A stretch of 64,000 nucleotides of DNA from QYOJ01 sp964616825 (GCA_964616825.1 CAZTSX010000004.1:106416-170415); one strand, 5' to 3'. Counted from the first letter of the stretch, positions 24,525-32,673 are shown. A program made the numbers and translations. The notes: a model not told the origin generated them from the sequence alone.

Positions 24525-24598
24525 GAGGGACGAGGGACGAGGATCGGGGATCCAGTATCCAGTCACCTAGTTATCGAGTCATCCAGTTATCCAGTTAC
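24525..24598 (+). repeat. Mixed heptamer-to-octamer array after secDF
   Basis: From 24525 the sequence divides into two GAGGGAC, then GAGGATC, GGGGATC, CAGTATC and CAGTCAC (heptamers to 24566), and then four octamers CTAGTTAT, CGAGTCAT, CCAGTTAT and CCAGTTAC (24567-24598). The unit length changes from 7 to 8 while each unit resembles its neighbour. Confidence 0.8.
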
Positions 24599-24611
24599 TT
24601 GTACTTTTTAG

Positions 24612-24619
24612 TATCTTTG
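24612..24619 (+). promoter_or_regulatory. -7 promoter box before the PorE-like gene
   Basis: TATCTTTG is an exact -7 box 33 bp before the ATG at 24653. A -33 TTG at the standard distance is not evident because that stretch is taken up by the octamer array. Confidence 0.55.
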
Positions 24620-24652
24620 TACGTTATTCATGTGCGATACACTCCACTTACT

Positions 24653-27109
24653 ATGAGACAGATACTTACCTTCCTGATTATTTTCATTCTTACGATATCC
24701 TTCAGCCCACTTTCAGCCCAGAATAAGCATACAAAAATCGCTGACAACTCGTTTGCCGACCAGCAATACGCCTTAGCGCTGGAGAAATACAAGAAAGCCT
24801 ATTCTAAAGTAAAAAGCAACAGAGAGGAACGCGACAGGATCTCATTTCAAATGGCAGAGTGTTATCGATTGATGAATAACTCAAAGCGCGCAGAGATCTA
24901 TTACAAACGAATGACCAACAAGCGCTACAAAGATAAAAATCCAAAGATTGTGCTCTATTATGCCGACGCCCTGAGAAGAAACGGAAAATATGAAGAAGCG
25001 GTCGAACAGTACAATACTTATAAAGAACTGGAACCCGCAGATACCATGGCTGACATCCGGATAGAGCAGTGTTCTATGGCACTGGAATGGATGGAGAATC
25101 CATCGAATTACACTGTGGAATTTCAGAAGAAGATCTCATCCCGTGACGATGATTATTCTCCCTCTTATGCCGATAAGAATTACAACTCTATCATCTTTAC
25201 CTCCAACCGGGATGCAGCTACCGGCAAATACACGGACCAATGGACAGGAATGAAGTTCACTGACCTTTTCTATGCACGCAAAGACCGGAAAGGAGACTGG
25301 AACAATCCAATCCTTATTGACGAGGATAAAACAGTTAACACGGAAGCCAACGAGGGCGTCAGTGATTTTAACTACCGTTTTACATATCTGTATTTTACGC
25401 GCTGTTGGAGCGAGGAGAGGAAAAAGAACGGTTGTGCCATTTTCAAGACGAACCGTATTGGTGGAAGTACATGGGGAGATCCTGTGATGATCGAAATCAC
25501 TAAAGATAGCAGCGCTGTAAACGGACACCCGGCTGTCTCTTCCGATGAGAAGTTGATTGTTTTCTCATCAGATCGCCCGGGAGGTATGGGAGGCAAAGAC
25601 CTATGGAAGATTATGAAAAAGAGTAAAGGAGGCGGATTTATGCGTCCGATCAATCTGGGTCCGGTCATCAATACAGCCGGAGACGAGATGTTTCCCTTCC
25701 TGCGAAACGATTCCACCCTATACTTCGCATCCGATGGGCATCCCGGCATGGGAGGGCTCGATATTTTTGTGAGTGTTGAAGCAGATGAAAAATGGGGAGA
25801 ACCGGTTAATATGAAATATCCGATCAATTCACATGCCGATGATTTAGGAATCGTTTTCAACATGATTGAACCGGAGGAGGGTTTCTTCTCATCCAATCGC
25901 CCCGGTGGAAGAGGCAAAGACGACATCTACTCTTTTATTATTCCACCTGTTTACTTTACCCTGGAAGGATATGTAACCGACGACCTGACCCTTCAGCCAA
26001 TCCAAGGGGCCCACATTGAGATCGTGGGCACGAACGGAAAGACCGCCAAGTTCAATACCGACGAACGCGGGCATTACTCTTTTAATAAAAACCAGATCCT
26101 GCCCCACACCACATACGAAATCCTTATCACTAAAGAAGATTATTTCAACGATAAAGCTACGGAAACCACTGTCGGCATTGAAGCAAGTAAAGATTTTATC
26201 CGGGATTTTGTCCTGATGCCAATCCCCAAAAAACCGGTTGTGCTGCCTGATATTCTGTACGACCTGGCGAAATGGGACCTGAAACCCCAGTTCAAAGATT
26301 CACTACAGGGGCTCATAGCAACACTGGATGCCAACGAAACGATCGTCATCGAGTTGGCCTCCCACACCGACTCACGCGATTCAGATGAACGAAATGATAT
26401 CCTCTCCCAGCGACGTGCCCAGTCGGTCGTTGATTACCTTATCTCCCGCGGGATCGATCCCGACAGGCTGGTTGCAAAAGGATATGGAGAACGGGTCCCC
26501 AGGACTCTCAACCGGGATATGACCAAAGAGGGATATGCCTTCGTCACAGGCATGGTGCTGGATGATACACTTATTAACAGCCTTCCCAACACAGATGAAA
26601 AAGAAGCCGCCCACCAGTTAAACAGGAGGACTGAATTCTCAATCCTGCGAAACGATTTCATTCCCAAGAAAAGGGTGACCAGGAGACCAGGGCCTAAAAT
26701 CGAGATTGTTGTCGAACCGGATGAGAATAGTATCGACTACACCCTCACGAAGAATGATTACATGGAAGCTCCCTGCTACGTTAATGGTATCACCATGTCG
26801 TTCCAGTACGATCCTCGGGAGAGAGAATTTTATATCAAAACATCTGAAGCTCTCAGATTGCTTCGGGATGGTGCCATCGACAGGACCGATTTTGAAGGCG
26901 ACGCCACTCAACTAATTGGTGAAGGAACTATTGCCGATAAAGCGGTGTTCAACATCCGGGAGATGAGGATCGGAAGAAATATCGCCAGAGACCTCAAAGT
27001 GACCGTCAACCGAAAATTGCAAAATCCACTCTTCTTTGGTCCCAATACCTTGAGAAAATTTGGAGAGTTCAGCGTTGATACTGCCGATAAAAAAATTATC
27101 TTTGAATAG
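24653..27109 (+). CDS. PorE-like OmpA-family protein with degenerate retropepsin-like tail
   Basis: The 818-residue envelope protein starts at ATG 24653 with signal peptide MRQILTFLIIFILTISFSPL; an upstream in-frame ATG would overlap secDF. Domain order: TPR-like helices (about 30-145), PD40 beta-propeller repeats (150-430; IIFTSNRD, IVFSSDRPGGMGGKDLW, LYFASDGHPGMGGLDIF, FFSSNRPGGRGKDDIYSF), a carboxypeptidase-regulatory-like beta domain (434-522), and an OmpA_C peptidoglycan-binding domain (about 530-665; ASHTDSRDSDERNDILSQRR, VAKGYGERVPR). That order matches PorE of the T9SS. Residues 708-818 then resemble a retropepsin-like domain (CYVNGITMSF, IGEGTI, LFFGPNTLRKF, DTADKKIIF), but the catalytic DTG is replaced by DPR (720-722). 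No lipobox is seen. Confidence 0.8.
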   Translation: MRQILTFLIIFILTISFSPLSAQNKHTKIADNSFADQQYALALEKYKKAYSKVKSNREERDRISFQMAECYRLMNNSKRAEIYYKRMTNKRYKDKNPKIVLYYADALRRNGKYEEAVEQYNTYKELEPADTMADIRIEQCSMALEWMENPSNYTVEFQKKISSRDDDYSPSYADKNYNSIIFTSNRDAATGKYTDQWTGMKFTDLFYARKDRKGDWNNPILIDEDKTVNTEANEGVSDFNYRFTYLYFTRCWSEERKKNGCAIFKTNRIGGSTWGDPVMIEITKDSSAVNGHPAVSSDEKLIVFSSDRPGGMGGKDLWKIMKKSKGGGFMRPINLGPVINTAGDEMFPFLRNDSTLYFASDGHPGMGGLDIFVSVEADEKWGEPVNMKYPINSHADDLGIVFNMIEPEEGFFSSNRPGGRGKDDIYSFIIPPVYFTLEGYVTDDLTLQPIQGAHIEIVGTNGKTAKFNTDERGHYSFNKNQILPHTTYEILITKEDYFNDKATETTVGIEASKDFIRDFVLMPIPKKPVVLPDILYDLAKWDLKPQFKDSLQGLIATLDANETIVIELASHTDSRDSDERNDILSQRRAQSVVDYLISRGIDPDRLVAKGYGERVPRTLNRDMTKEGYAFVTGMVLDDTLINSLPNTDEKEAAHQLNRRTEFSILRNDFIPKKRVTRRPGPKIEIVVEPDENSIDYTLTKNDYMEAPCYVNGITMSFQYDPREREFYIKTSEALRLLRDGAIDRTDFEGDATQLIGEGTIADKAVFNIREMRIGRNIARDLKVTVNRKLQNPLFFGPNTLRKFGEFSVDTADKKIIFE
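27075..27104 (+). promoter_or_regulatory. Promoter of purM inside the 3' end of the preceding gene
   Basis: TTG (27075-27077), 19 bp, TATCTTTG (27097-27104) is a full consensus match. It overlaps the last codons of the PorE-like gene and lies only 5 bp from the purM start, so transcription would begin at or next to the start codon. Confidence 0.55.
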
Positions 27110-28276
27110 TTGAGTCAATCGTCAAAATATAGTCAGCGGGGAGTATCTTCCGGAAAAGAAGATGTTCACACGGCTATAAAAAACCTCGATAAGGGACTTT
27201 TCCCGAACGCTTTTTGTAAAGTTGTTCCCGACATCACAGGTGGAGATCCTGCATGGTGTAACATCATGCATGCCGACGGAGCGGGAACGAAATCATCTCT
27301 GGCCTATCTCTACTGGAAAGAGACAGGAGACCTCTCTGTCTGGAAAGGGATTGCCCGGGATGCCGTAGTGATGAATCTGGATGACCTGGCCTGCATTGGA
27401 GCTCTAGACAACATCCTGCTATCCAGTACTATAGGTCGGAATAAAAATTTGATCCCCGGAGAGGTGATCGCTGCGATCATCGAGGGAACAGAGGAGTTTC
27501 TGGCTGAGATGCAACAACTCGGAGTCGGAATTTGGTCAACAGGAGGTGAAACTGCCGACGTTGGCGATCTGGTAAGTAGTATCATTGTCGACTCTACTGT
27601 CTTTTGCAGAATGCCACGTTCACAGGTGATCGACAATGCAAGGATCCGGGCAGGAGATGTGATCGTTGGACTGGCCTCCTCTGGTCAGGCTACATACGAA
27701 AAAGAGTACAACAGTGGGATAGGAAGCAACGGGCTAACTTCTGCCCGGCACGACATCCTGAACAAAACATATGCTTCCCGCTATCCAGAGAGTTATGACG
27801 ACCAAATTCCTGGCAATCTGATCTATGCCGGGACAAAGTACCTTACAGACCCTTCAGAGATTGCTAATATGGATATCGGCAAACTGATCCTCTCTCCCAC
27901 ACGAACATATGCCCCGGTAATCAAAGAAATCATTGAACATCACAGTCAGGATATTCATGGCATCATTCATTGTTCAGGAGGCGGACAAACCAAGATCATT
28001 CACTTCATTGATCAGCTTCACGTGAATAAAAACAACCTCTTCCCTCTTCCACCTGTATTCACCCTGATCCAGGAGCAATCGAAAACCCCCTGGGAGGAGA
28101 TGTACCGGGTCTTCAATATGGGCCACAGGATGGAGGTCTACCTTCCTGACCAAGTTGCGGGAAAGATCATTGAGATCGCAGAAAAGTTTAACATCGATGC
28201 ACAGATCATTGGTCATTGCGAAGCATCTGAAAAGAGGTTGACGATTGACGGAGAGTACGGAACGTTCACATTTTAA
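27110..28276 (+). CDS. purM: Phosphoribosylformylglycinamidine cyclo-ligase (AIR synthetase)
   Basis: PurM closes the imidazole ring of AIR using ATP in purine synthesis. The 388 residues match the Bacteroidota-type PurM: SQRGVSSGKEDVHTAIKNLDKG, MHADGAGTKSSLAYLYW, DAVVMNLDDLACIGALDNILLSSTIGRN, WSTGGETADVGDLV, GSNGLTSARHD, ILSPTRTYAPV and NMGHRMEVY. The start is TTG at 27110, directly after the previous stop. Sequence upstream of it is out of frame for PurM, so no ATG alternative exists. The gene probably has its own promoter and may be read from an almost leaderless mRNA. Confidence 0.92.
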   Translation: MSQSSKYSQRGVSSGKEDVHTAIKNLDKGLFPNAFCKVVPDITGGDPAWCNIMHADGAGTKSSLAYLYWKETGDLSVWKGIARDAVVMNLDDLACIGALDNILLSSTIGRNKNLIPGEVIAAIIEGTEEFLAEMQQLGVGIWSTGGETADVGDLVSSIIVDSTVFCRMPRSQVIDNARIRAGDVIVGLASSGQATYEKEYNSGIGSNGLTSARHDILNKTYASRYPESYDDQIPGNLIYAGTKYLTDPSEIANMDIGKLILSPTRTYAPVIKEIIEHHSQDIHGIIHCSGGGQTKIIHFIDQLHVNKNNLFPLPPVFTLIQEQSKTPWEEMYRVFNMGHRMEVYLPDQVAGKIIEIAEKFNIDAQIIGHCEASEKRLTIDGEYGTFTF

Positions 28277-28287
28277 TAAGCAAACAG

Positions 28288-29073
28288 ATGAAAAAGGTAT
28301 TACGAAAGATCCTACCCGGTCTTCCCTTAATCATTATCTTGTTCGCTTTACCAGGGTGTAATTATCATGCCCCCACCCCTGTTATAGGCATCTCAAAAGC
28401 GTCAAGCAACTACATCAACTGGCTGAAAACTGCTGACTCAACTGTCCGGTACATCAATCTCTATTCATTGTCACTGGATTCTGCCCTGGTAGCACTCGAT
28501 AGCTGCTCCGGACTATTGCTCACTGGTGGTGAAGATGTCTATCCGGGAGTCTATAGCGATAATATCGACACATCCCGTTGCGGAAAGATTAACCATCGCC
28601 GGGATACGCTTGAGATCATCCTGATTATCCGGGCACTGGAACTGGAGATGCCGATTCTCGGTGTCTGCCGGGGAGAGCAAATACTGGGTGTTGTATTCGG
28701 AGGAGAGCTTTTTATTGATGTACCTGACGATTATGATACCTCGGTTATTCATCGATGTGAAGATTATCGTAATTGTTTTCACATGGTTTACGTAGAACCA
28801 AATTCCCTCCTTAATACCATCTGTAATTGCGATTCCTCTCTGGTGACCACCAATCACCACCAGGCTATCAAGGTGTTGGATTCCGACCTGAAAGCAAACT
28901 CATTTTCGGCTGATGGCCTGATTGAAGGAATTGAACTTAAAAATCCTCAGGAATACCCATTTCTGCTGGCTGTTCAATGGCATCCGGAACGAATGGATAT
29001 AAACAACCCTCTGTCTGGGCCATTGGTCAGGACGTTCATTAACCAATGTCGGAATTATTCCAACGGCTGGTAG
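28288..29073 (+). CDS. Lipoprotein of the gamma-glutamyl-GABA hydrolase (peptidase C26) family
   Basis: A class I glutamine amidotransferase-like hydrolase. The 261-residue product has a lipoprotein signal peptide with lipobox LPGC (about residues 20-23), so it is exported, unlike cytoplasmic PuuD relatives. Active-site features are present: LLTGGEDVYPGVY (oxyanion region), the nucleophile in GVCRGEQILGVV, and the catalytic His and Glu in AVQWHPER. HHQAIKVL is also family-typical. A periplasmic role on gamma-glutamyl amides or peptides is plausible but not shown. It lies 11 bp after purM. Confidence 0.85.
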   Translation: MKKVLRKILPGLPLIIILFALPGCNYHAPTPVIGISKASSNYINWLKTADSTVRYINLYSLSLDSALVALDSCSGLLLTGGEDVYPGVYSDNIDTSRCGKINHRRDTLEIILIIRALELEMPILGVCRGEQILGVVFGGELFIDVPDDYDTSVIHRCEDYRNCFHMVYVEPNSLLNTICNCDSSLVTTNHHQAIKVLDSDLKANSFSADGLIEGIELKNPQEYPFLLAVQWHPERMDINNPLSGPLVRTFINQCRNYSNGW

Positions 29074-29085
29074 CATTCATTTTTG

Positions 29086-29093
29086 TATCTTTG
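29086..29093 (+). promoter_or_regulatory. -7 promoter box upstream of prfA
   Basis: TATCTTTG matches the -7 consensus 12 bp after the preceding stop. The octamer array 29103-29174 would then lie entirely within the prfA leader (about 110 nt). No clear -33 element was found. Confidence 0.5.
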
Positions 29094-29102
29094 CACCCCC
29101 AA

Positions 29103-29174
29103 TTGGTGAACTGATGAATTCGTGAACCGGTGAGTTGATGACCTTGTCACCTTGTCACCTTGTCACCATGTCAC
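29103..29174 (+). repeat. Nine-unit octamer array in the prfA leader
   Basis: The 72 bp divides exactly into nine octamers: TTGGTGAA, CTGATGAA, TTCGTGAA, CCGGTGAG and TTGATGAC, then three CTTGTCAC and one CATGTCAC. Early units contain GTGA and late units GTCAC, its complement, so the two halves could pair. Confidence 0.8.
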
Positions 29175-29210
29175 AATATACAATTCAACTAATCCATAAG
29201 CAGCATAATT

Positions 29211-30278
29211 ATGCTTAAAAAACTGGAAGCAATACAGGAGCGTTACAACGATCTGATGGAGCAGATGAATGATCCGAAAATTACGGGTGACATGAAGCGA
29301 TACATCAAACTGAACCGCGATTTCAAACAACTGACTCCAATCATTGAAGCATATACAACCTTAAAGAACCTGTTAGCAAACCTGGATCATGCAAAGAATA
29401 TGCTCTACCATGAGAAGGATGAAGAGATGAGGGAAATGGCGAAGGAGGAACTGGAGAGCCTGACTATAAAAAAGAGGGAGTTAGAAGAGGAGATCCGTAT
29501 AATGCTTATTCCTTCTGACCCTCAAGACATTAAGAATGCAGTGATGGAGATCCGCGCCGGTACTGGCGGAGACGAAGCCAGCCTCTTTGCCGGCGACCTC
29601 TACCGTATGTATACACGCTACTGCGAGAATCGCAAATGGAAATTAGAGCCGATCTCATTTACAGAAGGTACTGTTGGAGGATTTAAGGAGATCATTTTCG
29701 ACGTGATTGGAGAGGGCGCTTATGGCCAGATGAAATATGAATCAGGCGTACACAGGGTTCAGCGTGTACCGAATACCGAAACCCAGGGTCGGGTACACAC
29801 CTCTGCTGCTACGATTGCTGTCCTCCCGGAAGCAGATGAATTTGATGTGCAAATCAAACAGTCTGACATCAGGAAAGAGACCTTCTGTTCCTCCGGTCCT
29901 GGCGGACAATCGGTCAACACCACATATTCAGCTGTACGCCTCACCCATGTTCCATCAGGTATCGTGGTTTCGTGTCAGGATGAGAAATCGCAGATTAAGA
30001 ATCTCGACAAAGCCATGAAGGTATTACGAACACGCCTGTTTGAACGGGAATACAGCAAATACCTGAACGAAATAGCGACAAAGCGAAAGACGATGGTCTC
30101 GACCGGCGACCGCTCTGCAAAGATCAGGACCTATAACTGGCCACAAAGCCGGGTGACCGACCACCGGATCAACATGACTCTCTATAACCTAAATGCTATC
30201 GTGGATGGAGACGTCCAACCCCTTATTGATGCGCTGCAGTTGGCGGAAAACGCAGAGAGACTGAAAGCAGACAATTAA
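29211..30278 (+). CDS. prfA: Peptide chain release factor 1
   Basis: RF1 reads UAA and UAG and triggers peptide release. The 355 residues contain the anticodon-like PxT motif (PNT, 187-189, in HRVQRVPNTETQGRVHTSA) that separates RF1 from RF2, and the catalytic GGQ at 231-233 in SSGPGGQSVNTTYSAVRLTH. The glutamine is the expected PrmC methylation site. The length is normal. Its TAA is followed directly by decamer repeats. Confidence 0.97.
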   Translation: MLKKLEAIQERYNDLMEQMNDPKITGDMKRYIKLNRDFKQLTPIIEAYTTLKNLLANLDHAKNMLYHEKDEEMREMAKEELESLTIKKRELEEEIRIMLIPSDPQDIKNAVMEIRAGTGGDEASLFAGDLYRMYTRYCENRKWKLEPISFTEGTVGGFKEIIFDVIGEGAYGQMKYESGVHRVQRVPNTETQGRVHTSAATIAVLPEADEFDVQIKQSDIRKETFCSSGPGGQSVNTTYSAVRLTHVPSGIVVSCQDEKSQIKNLDKAMKVLRTRLFEREYSKYLNEIATKRKTMVSTGDRSAKIRTYNWPQSRVTDHRINMTLYNLNAIVDGDVQPLIDALQLAENAERLKADN

Positions 30279-30337
30279 TTGCCATAGATTGCCATAGATT
30301 GCCATAGATTGCCATAGATTGCAATTCATTGCCTTGA
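30278..30337 (+). repeat. Six-unit decamer array after prfA
   Basis: Four ATTGCCATAG followed by ATTGCAATTC and ATTGCCTTGA, in exact 10-bp register and beginning on the last base of the prfA stop codon. The heptamer array 30338-30405 follows without a gap. Confidence 0.85.
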
Positions 30338-30405
30338 ATTCGTTAATCGTAATTCGTAAATTCGCAACTCATTCGTAAATCTTAAATCGTAAATCGTAGA
30401 TCGAA
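30338..30405 (+). repeat. Degenerate heptamer array ending at the pyrF start codon
   Basis: Units include GTTAATC (30342-30348), GTAATTC, GTAAATTC (8 bp), GCAACTC, GTAAATC (30375-30381), TTAAATC, GTAAATC and GTAGATC (30396-30402), followed by GAA and the pyrF ATG. This is the GTRRRWC-type family seen at several other loci. It gives pyrF no recognisable Shine-Dalgarno. Confidence 0.75.
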
Positions 30406-31224
30406 ATGACTCGCAATGAATTAATTAACCTGATCCGGGAGAAACAATCCTTTCTCTGTATCGGACTGGATACCGATCTGAACAAAATCCCACCACACCT
30501 TTTGGAAACAAAGGACCCGGTTTTTGAGTTCAATAAATCAATCATCGATACAACAAACGAGTTAGCTGTGGCCTACAAACCCAACCTGGCATTTTACGAA
30601 TCGATGGGCATCAAGGGATGGGCCAGCCTGGCTAAGACAGAACAATACCTGCGGCAGTTTAATGTGTTCACCATTGCCGACGCCAAACGGGGCGATATTG
30701 GTAACACCTCAAAACAGTACGCAAAAGCGATGTTCGATCCCGAAGCCGGTTTTGACTTCGACGCGGTAACAGTAGCTCCATATATGGGAGAGGACTCGGT
30801 AAAGCCATTTCTTGATTTTGACGACAAATGGGTGATCCTGCTCGCCCTGACATCCAACAAAGGATCTGACGACTTCCAAATGTTGACTATTGGTGAATCC
30901 GGATTCAACCTTTATGAGGAGGTGATAATCAAATCGTTGGAATGGGGCACTGAATCCGATATGATGTATGTGATTGGCGCTACCAAAGCAGAGAAACTGG
31001 AAAAGATCCGTAACATGATCCCCGATCATTTTCTGTTGGTTCCCGGTGTAGGTGCCCAGGGAGGAAGCTTAGAGGAGGTGGCGAAATATGGCATGAACCA
31101 GGATTGCAGTCTGCTTGTCAACTCTTCGCGGGGGATTATCTACGCTTCCAATGGAAAAGACTTCGCCAAACGAGCACAGGAAGAGGCTAGGAAATTACAA
31201 AAGGAAATGGCGCGAGTCCTGTAG
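30406..31224 (+). CDS. pyrF: Orotidine 5'-phosphate decarboxylase (type 2)
   Basis: PyrF decarboxylates OMP to UMP, the last step of de novo pyrimidine synthesis. The 272 residues are the long PyrF type found in Bacteroidota and mycobacteria. Evidence: CIGLDTDLNKIP, AYKPNLAFYESMG, and the catalytic DAKRGDIGNTS with Lys94. The phosphate-binding end includes VPGVGAQGGSLEEV and LVNSSRGIIYAS. It converges on ilvE across a heptamer array. Confidence 0.95.
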   Translation: MTRNELINLIREKQSFLCIGLDTDLNKIPPHLLETKDPVFEFNKSIIDTTNELAVAYKPNLAFYESMGIKGWASLAKTEQYLRQFNVFTIADAKRGDIGNTSKQYAKAMFDPEAGFDFDAVTVAPYMGEDSVKPFLDFDDKWVILLALTSNKGSDDFQMLTIGESGFNLYEEVIIKSLEWGTESDMMYVIGATKAEKLEKIRNMIPDHFLLVPGVGAQGGSLEEVAKYGMNQDCSLLVNSSRGIIYASNGKDFAKRAQEEARKLQKEMARVL

Positions 31225-31242
31225 CAGATTTCCGATTAATTC

Positions 31243-31305
31243 GATTTACGATTTACGAATCACGTTCCACGTCCCACGTCTTACGTCTCACGTCTCACGT
31301 TTTAA
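31243..31305 (-). repeat. Nine-unit drifting heptamer array between convergent pyrF and ilvE
   Basis: On the plus strand: two GATTTAC, then GAATCAC, GTTCCAC, GTCCCAC, GTCTTAC, two GTCTCAC and GTTTTAA, in exact 7-bp register. Adjacent units mostly differ by one to three bases. On the minus strand these read GTGAGAC through GTAAATC. The array ends 1 bp before the ilvE stop codon. Confidence 0.85.
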
Positions 31306-31306
31306 G

Positions 31307-32326
31307 CTACTCCACAAATGTAATCCAACCGAATTTATCCGGAGCTTCGCCCTCCTGGATGGCCCGTAATTTGGTATAGAGCATCTCTGAAACAGGACCT
31401 GCTTTTCCATCTTTGCAAAAATGATAACCATGTGTAGTATCCCGATCGATAATCGCGCTGATGGGTGAGATAACAGCTGCAGTCCCACAGGCTCCCACTT
31501 CATCAAAGTCTTTCAGCTCTTCAGCAAGAATAGGACGAACATCTACCTCCATCCCCTCATCTTCTGCAATCGTCTGCAATGATTTGTTAGTTATTGATGG
31601 GAGAATAGAACTCGAAGCTGGTGTGATATATGTATTCCCTTTGATGGCGAAAAAGTTAGCCGGTCCTGCTTCATCGATGTATTTCTCTTCGGCAGAATCC
31701 AGGAATAACACGGAGGCATAACCATCCTGGTGTGCCCGATGAGCCGGAACGAGACTGGCTGCATAATTTCCACCTACTTTGATGTGTCCTGTACCTCTTG
31801 GAGCTGCACGGTGATAATCCCGAACGATCTCCATTTTGACCGGACTGAATCCCTCTTTAAAATAGGGCCCAACCGGTCCGACAAAGACCATGAAGAGGTA
31901 CTCCTCGGCTGGCTTCACGCCCACCTGGGGACCAGTTCCGATCAGCAAAGGCCGGATGTAGAGAGCGGCTCCCTCACCATATGGTGGTACATATTTTTCA
32001 TTTAGTTTGACTGCTTTCAGTACCGCATCATGAAATAATTCCCATGGAACCTCTGCCATCATGATACCACGGGCAGAGTTATTCATCCGTTTCCAGTTTT
32101 CATCCATCCGGAAGATGCGGATCTTCCCATCCTTTCCACGAAAAGCTTTCAATCCCTCAAAAGCCTCCTGGCCATAATGAAGACAGGTGGCGGCCATGTG
32201 CATTGTGATCAATTCTGATGATGATACTTCAAGTTCACCCCAGTGACCGTCTCTGTAATACGAACGGACGTTATAGTCCGTCTTGAAATATCCGAAAGGC
32301 AGGTTCTTCCAATCAATCTGATTCAT
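31307..32326 (-). CDS. ilvE: Branched-chain amino acid aminotransferase
   Basis: A PLP-dependent class IV aminotransferase that interconverts Leu, Ile and Val with their 2-oxo acids. The 339 residues belong to the long (BCAT type II) group: HYGQEAFEGLKAFRGKDGKIRIFR, YIRPLLIGTGPQVGVKPA, the PLP lysine Lys183 in GTGHIKVGGNYAASL, FLDSAEEKYIDEAGPANFFA and the phosphate-binding GTAAVISPI. No consensus promoter was found upstream; a TATTTTTA box is one base off. Confidence 0.95.
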   Translation of the reverse strand: MNQIDWKNLPFGYFKTDYNVRSYYRDGHWGELEVSSSELITMHMAATCLHYGQEAFEGLKAFRGKDGKIRIFRMDENWKRMNNSARGIMMAEVPWELFHDAVLKAVKLNEKYVPPYGEGAALYIRPLLIGTGPQVGVKPAEEYLFMVFVGPVGPYFKEGFSPVKMEIVRDYHRAAPRGTGHIKVGGNYAASLVPAHRAHQDGYASVLFLDSAEEKYIDEAGPANFFAIKGNTYITPASSSILPSITNKSLQTIAEDEGMEVDVRPILAEELKDFDEVGACGTAAVISPISAIIDRDTTHGYHFCKDGKAGPVSEMLYTKLRAIQEGEAPDKFGWITFVE

Positions 32327-32416
32327 CTGTTATTAGTTTAAAAAGTTAAGGTACCGATAGTTCTGTAAAAATAGAAAAAAATTTACATCTGGGTACGGGA
32401 ATTATGGAATTCGGAC

Positions 32417-32460
32417 GATTTACTTTTTACATCTCACGTCTCACGTCTCACGTCTCACGT
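32417..32460 (-). repeat. Heptamer array, left part (interrupted by assembly gap)
   Basis: Plus-strand units GATTTAC, TTTTTAC and ATCTCAC, then three GTCTCAC and a partial GT running into the N gap. Read on the minus strand the unit is GTGAGAC. With the right part it forms the longest array in the window; the true length is unknown. Confidence 0.85.
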
Positions 32461-32560
32461 NNNNNNNNNNNNNNNNNNNNNNNNNNNNNNNNNNNNNNNN
32501 NNNNNNNNNNNNNNNNNNNNNNNNNNNNNNNNNNNNNNNNNNNNNNNNNNNNNNNNNNNN
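32461..32560. other. Assembly gap (100 N)
   Basis: Exactly 100 N inside a run of near-identical GTCTCAC heptamers. This is a scaffold-style placeholder, so the real number of repeat units may be larger or smaller. Any open frame spanning it is meaningless. Confidence 0.99.
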
Positions 32561-32601
32561 TCTCACGTCTCACGTCTCACGTCTCACGTACTTCTCGCGT
32601 C
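32561..32601 (-). repeat. Heptamer array, right part (after assembly gap)
   Basis: TCTCAC, three GTCTCAC, then GTACTTC and TCGCGTC. It ends about 70 bp before the htpG ATG. The 347-bp stretch 32327-32673 otherwise holds no gene that I can see. Confidence 0.8.
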
Positions 32602-32673
32602 AAAATGTCAGCCGGCTCTGAATGGCACTGTCTTTGTCCTCCTCCGACCAAGAAAAACAAAAACTAAATAACT

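Noticed and set aside
24413..24652. N-terminal extension of the PorE-like protein into secDF
   Set aside because: It is secDF read in another frame followed by array sequence; the signal peptide starts at 24653.
32404..32667. Open frame of 87 codons across the N gap
   Set aside because: It is made of repeat units and unknown bases; the protein has no family features.
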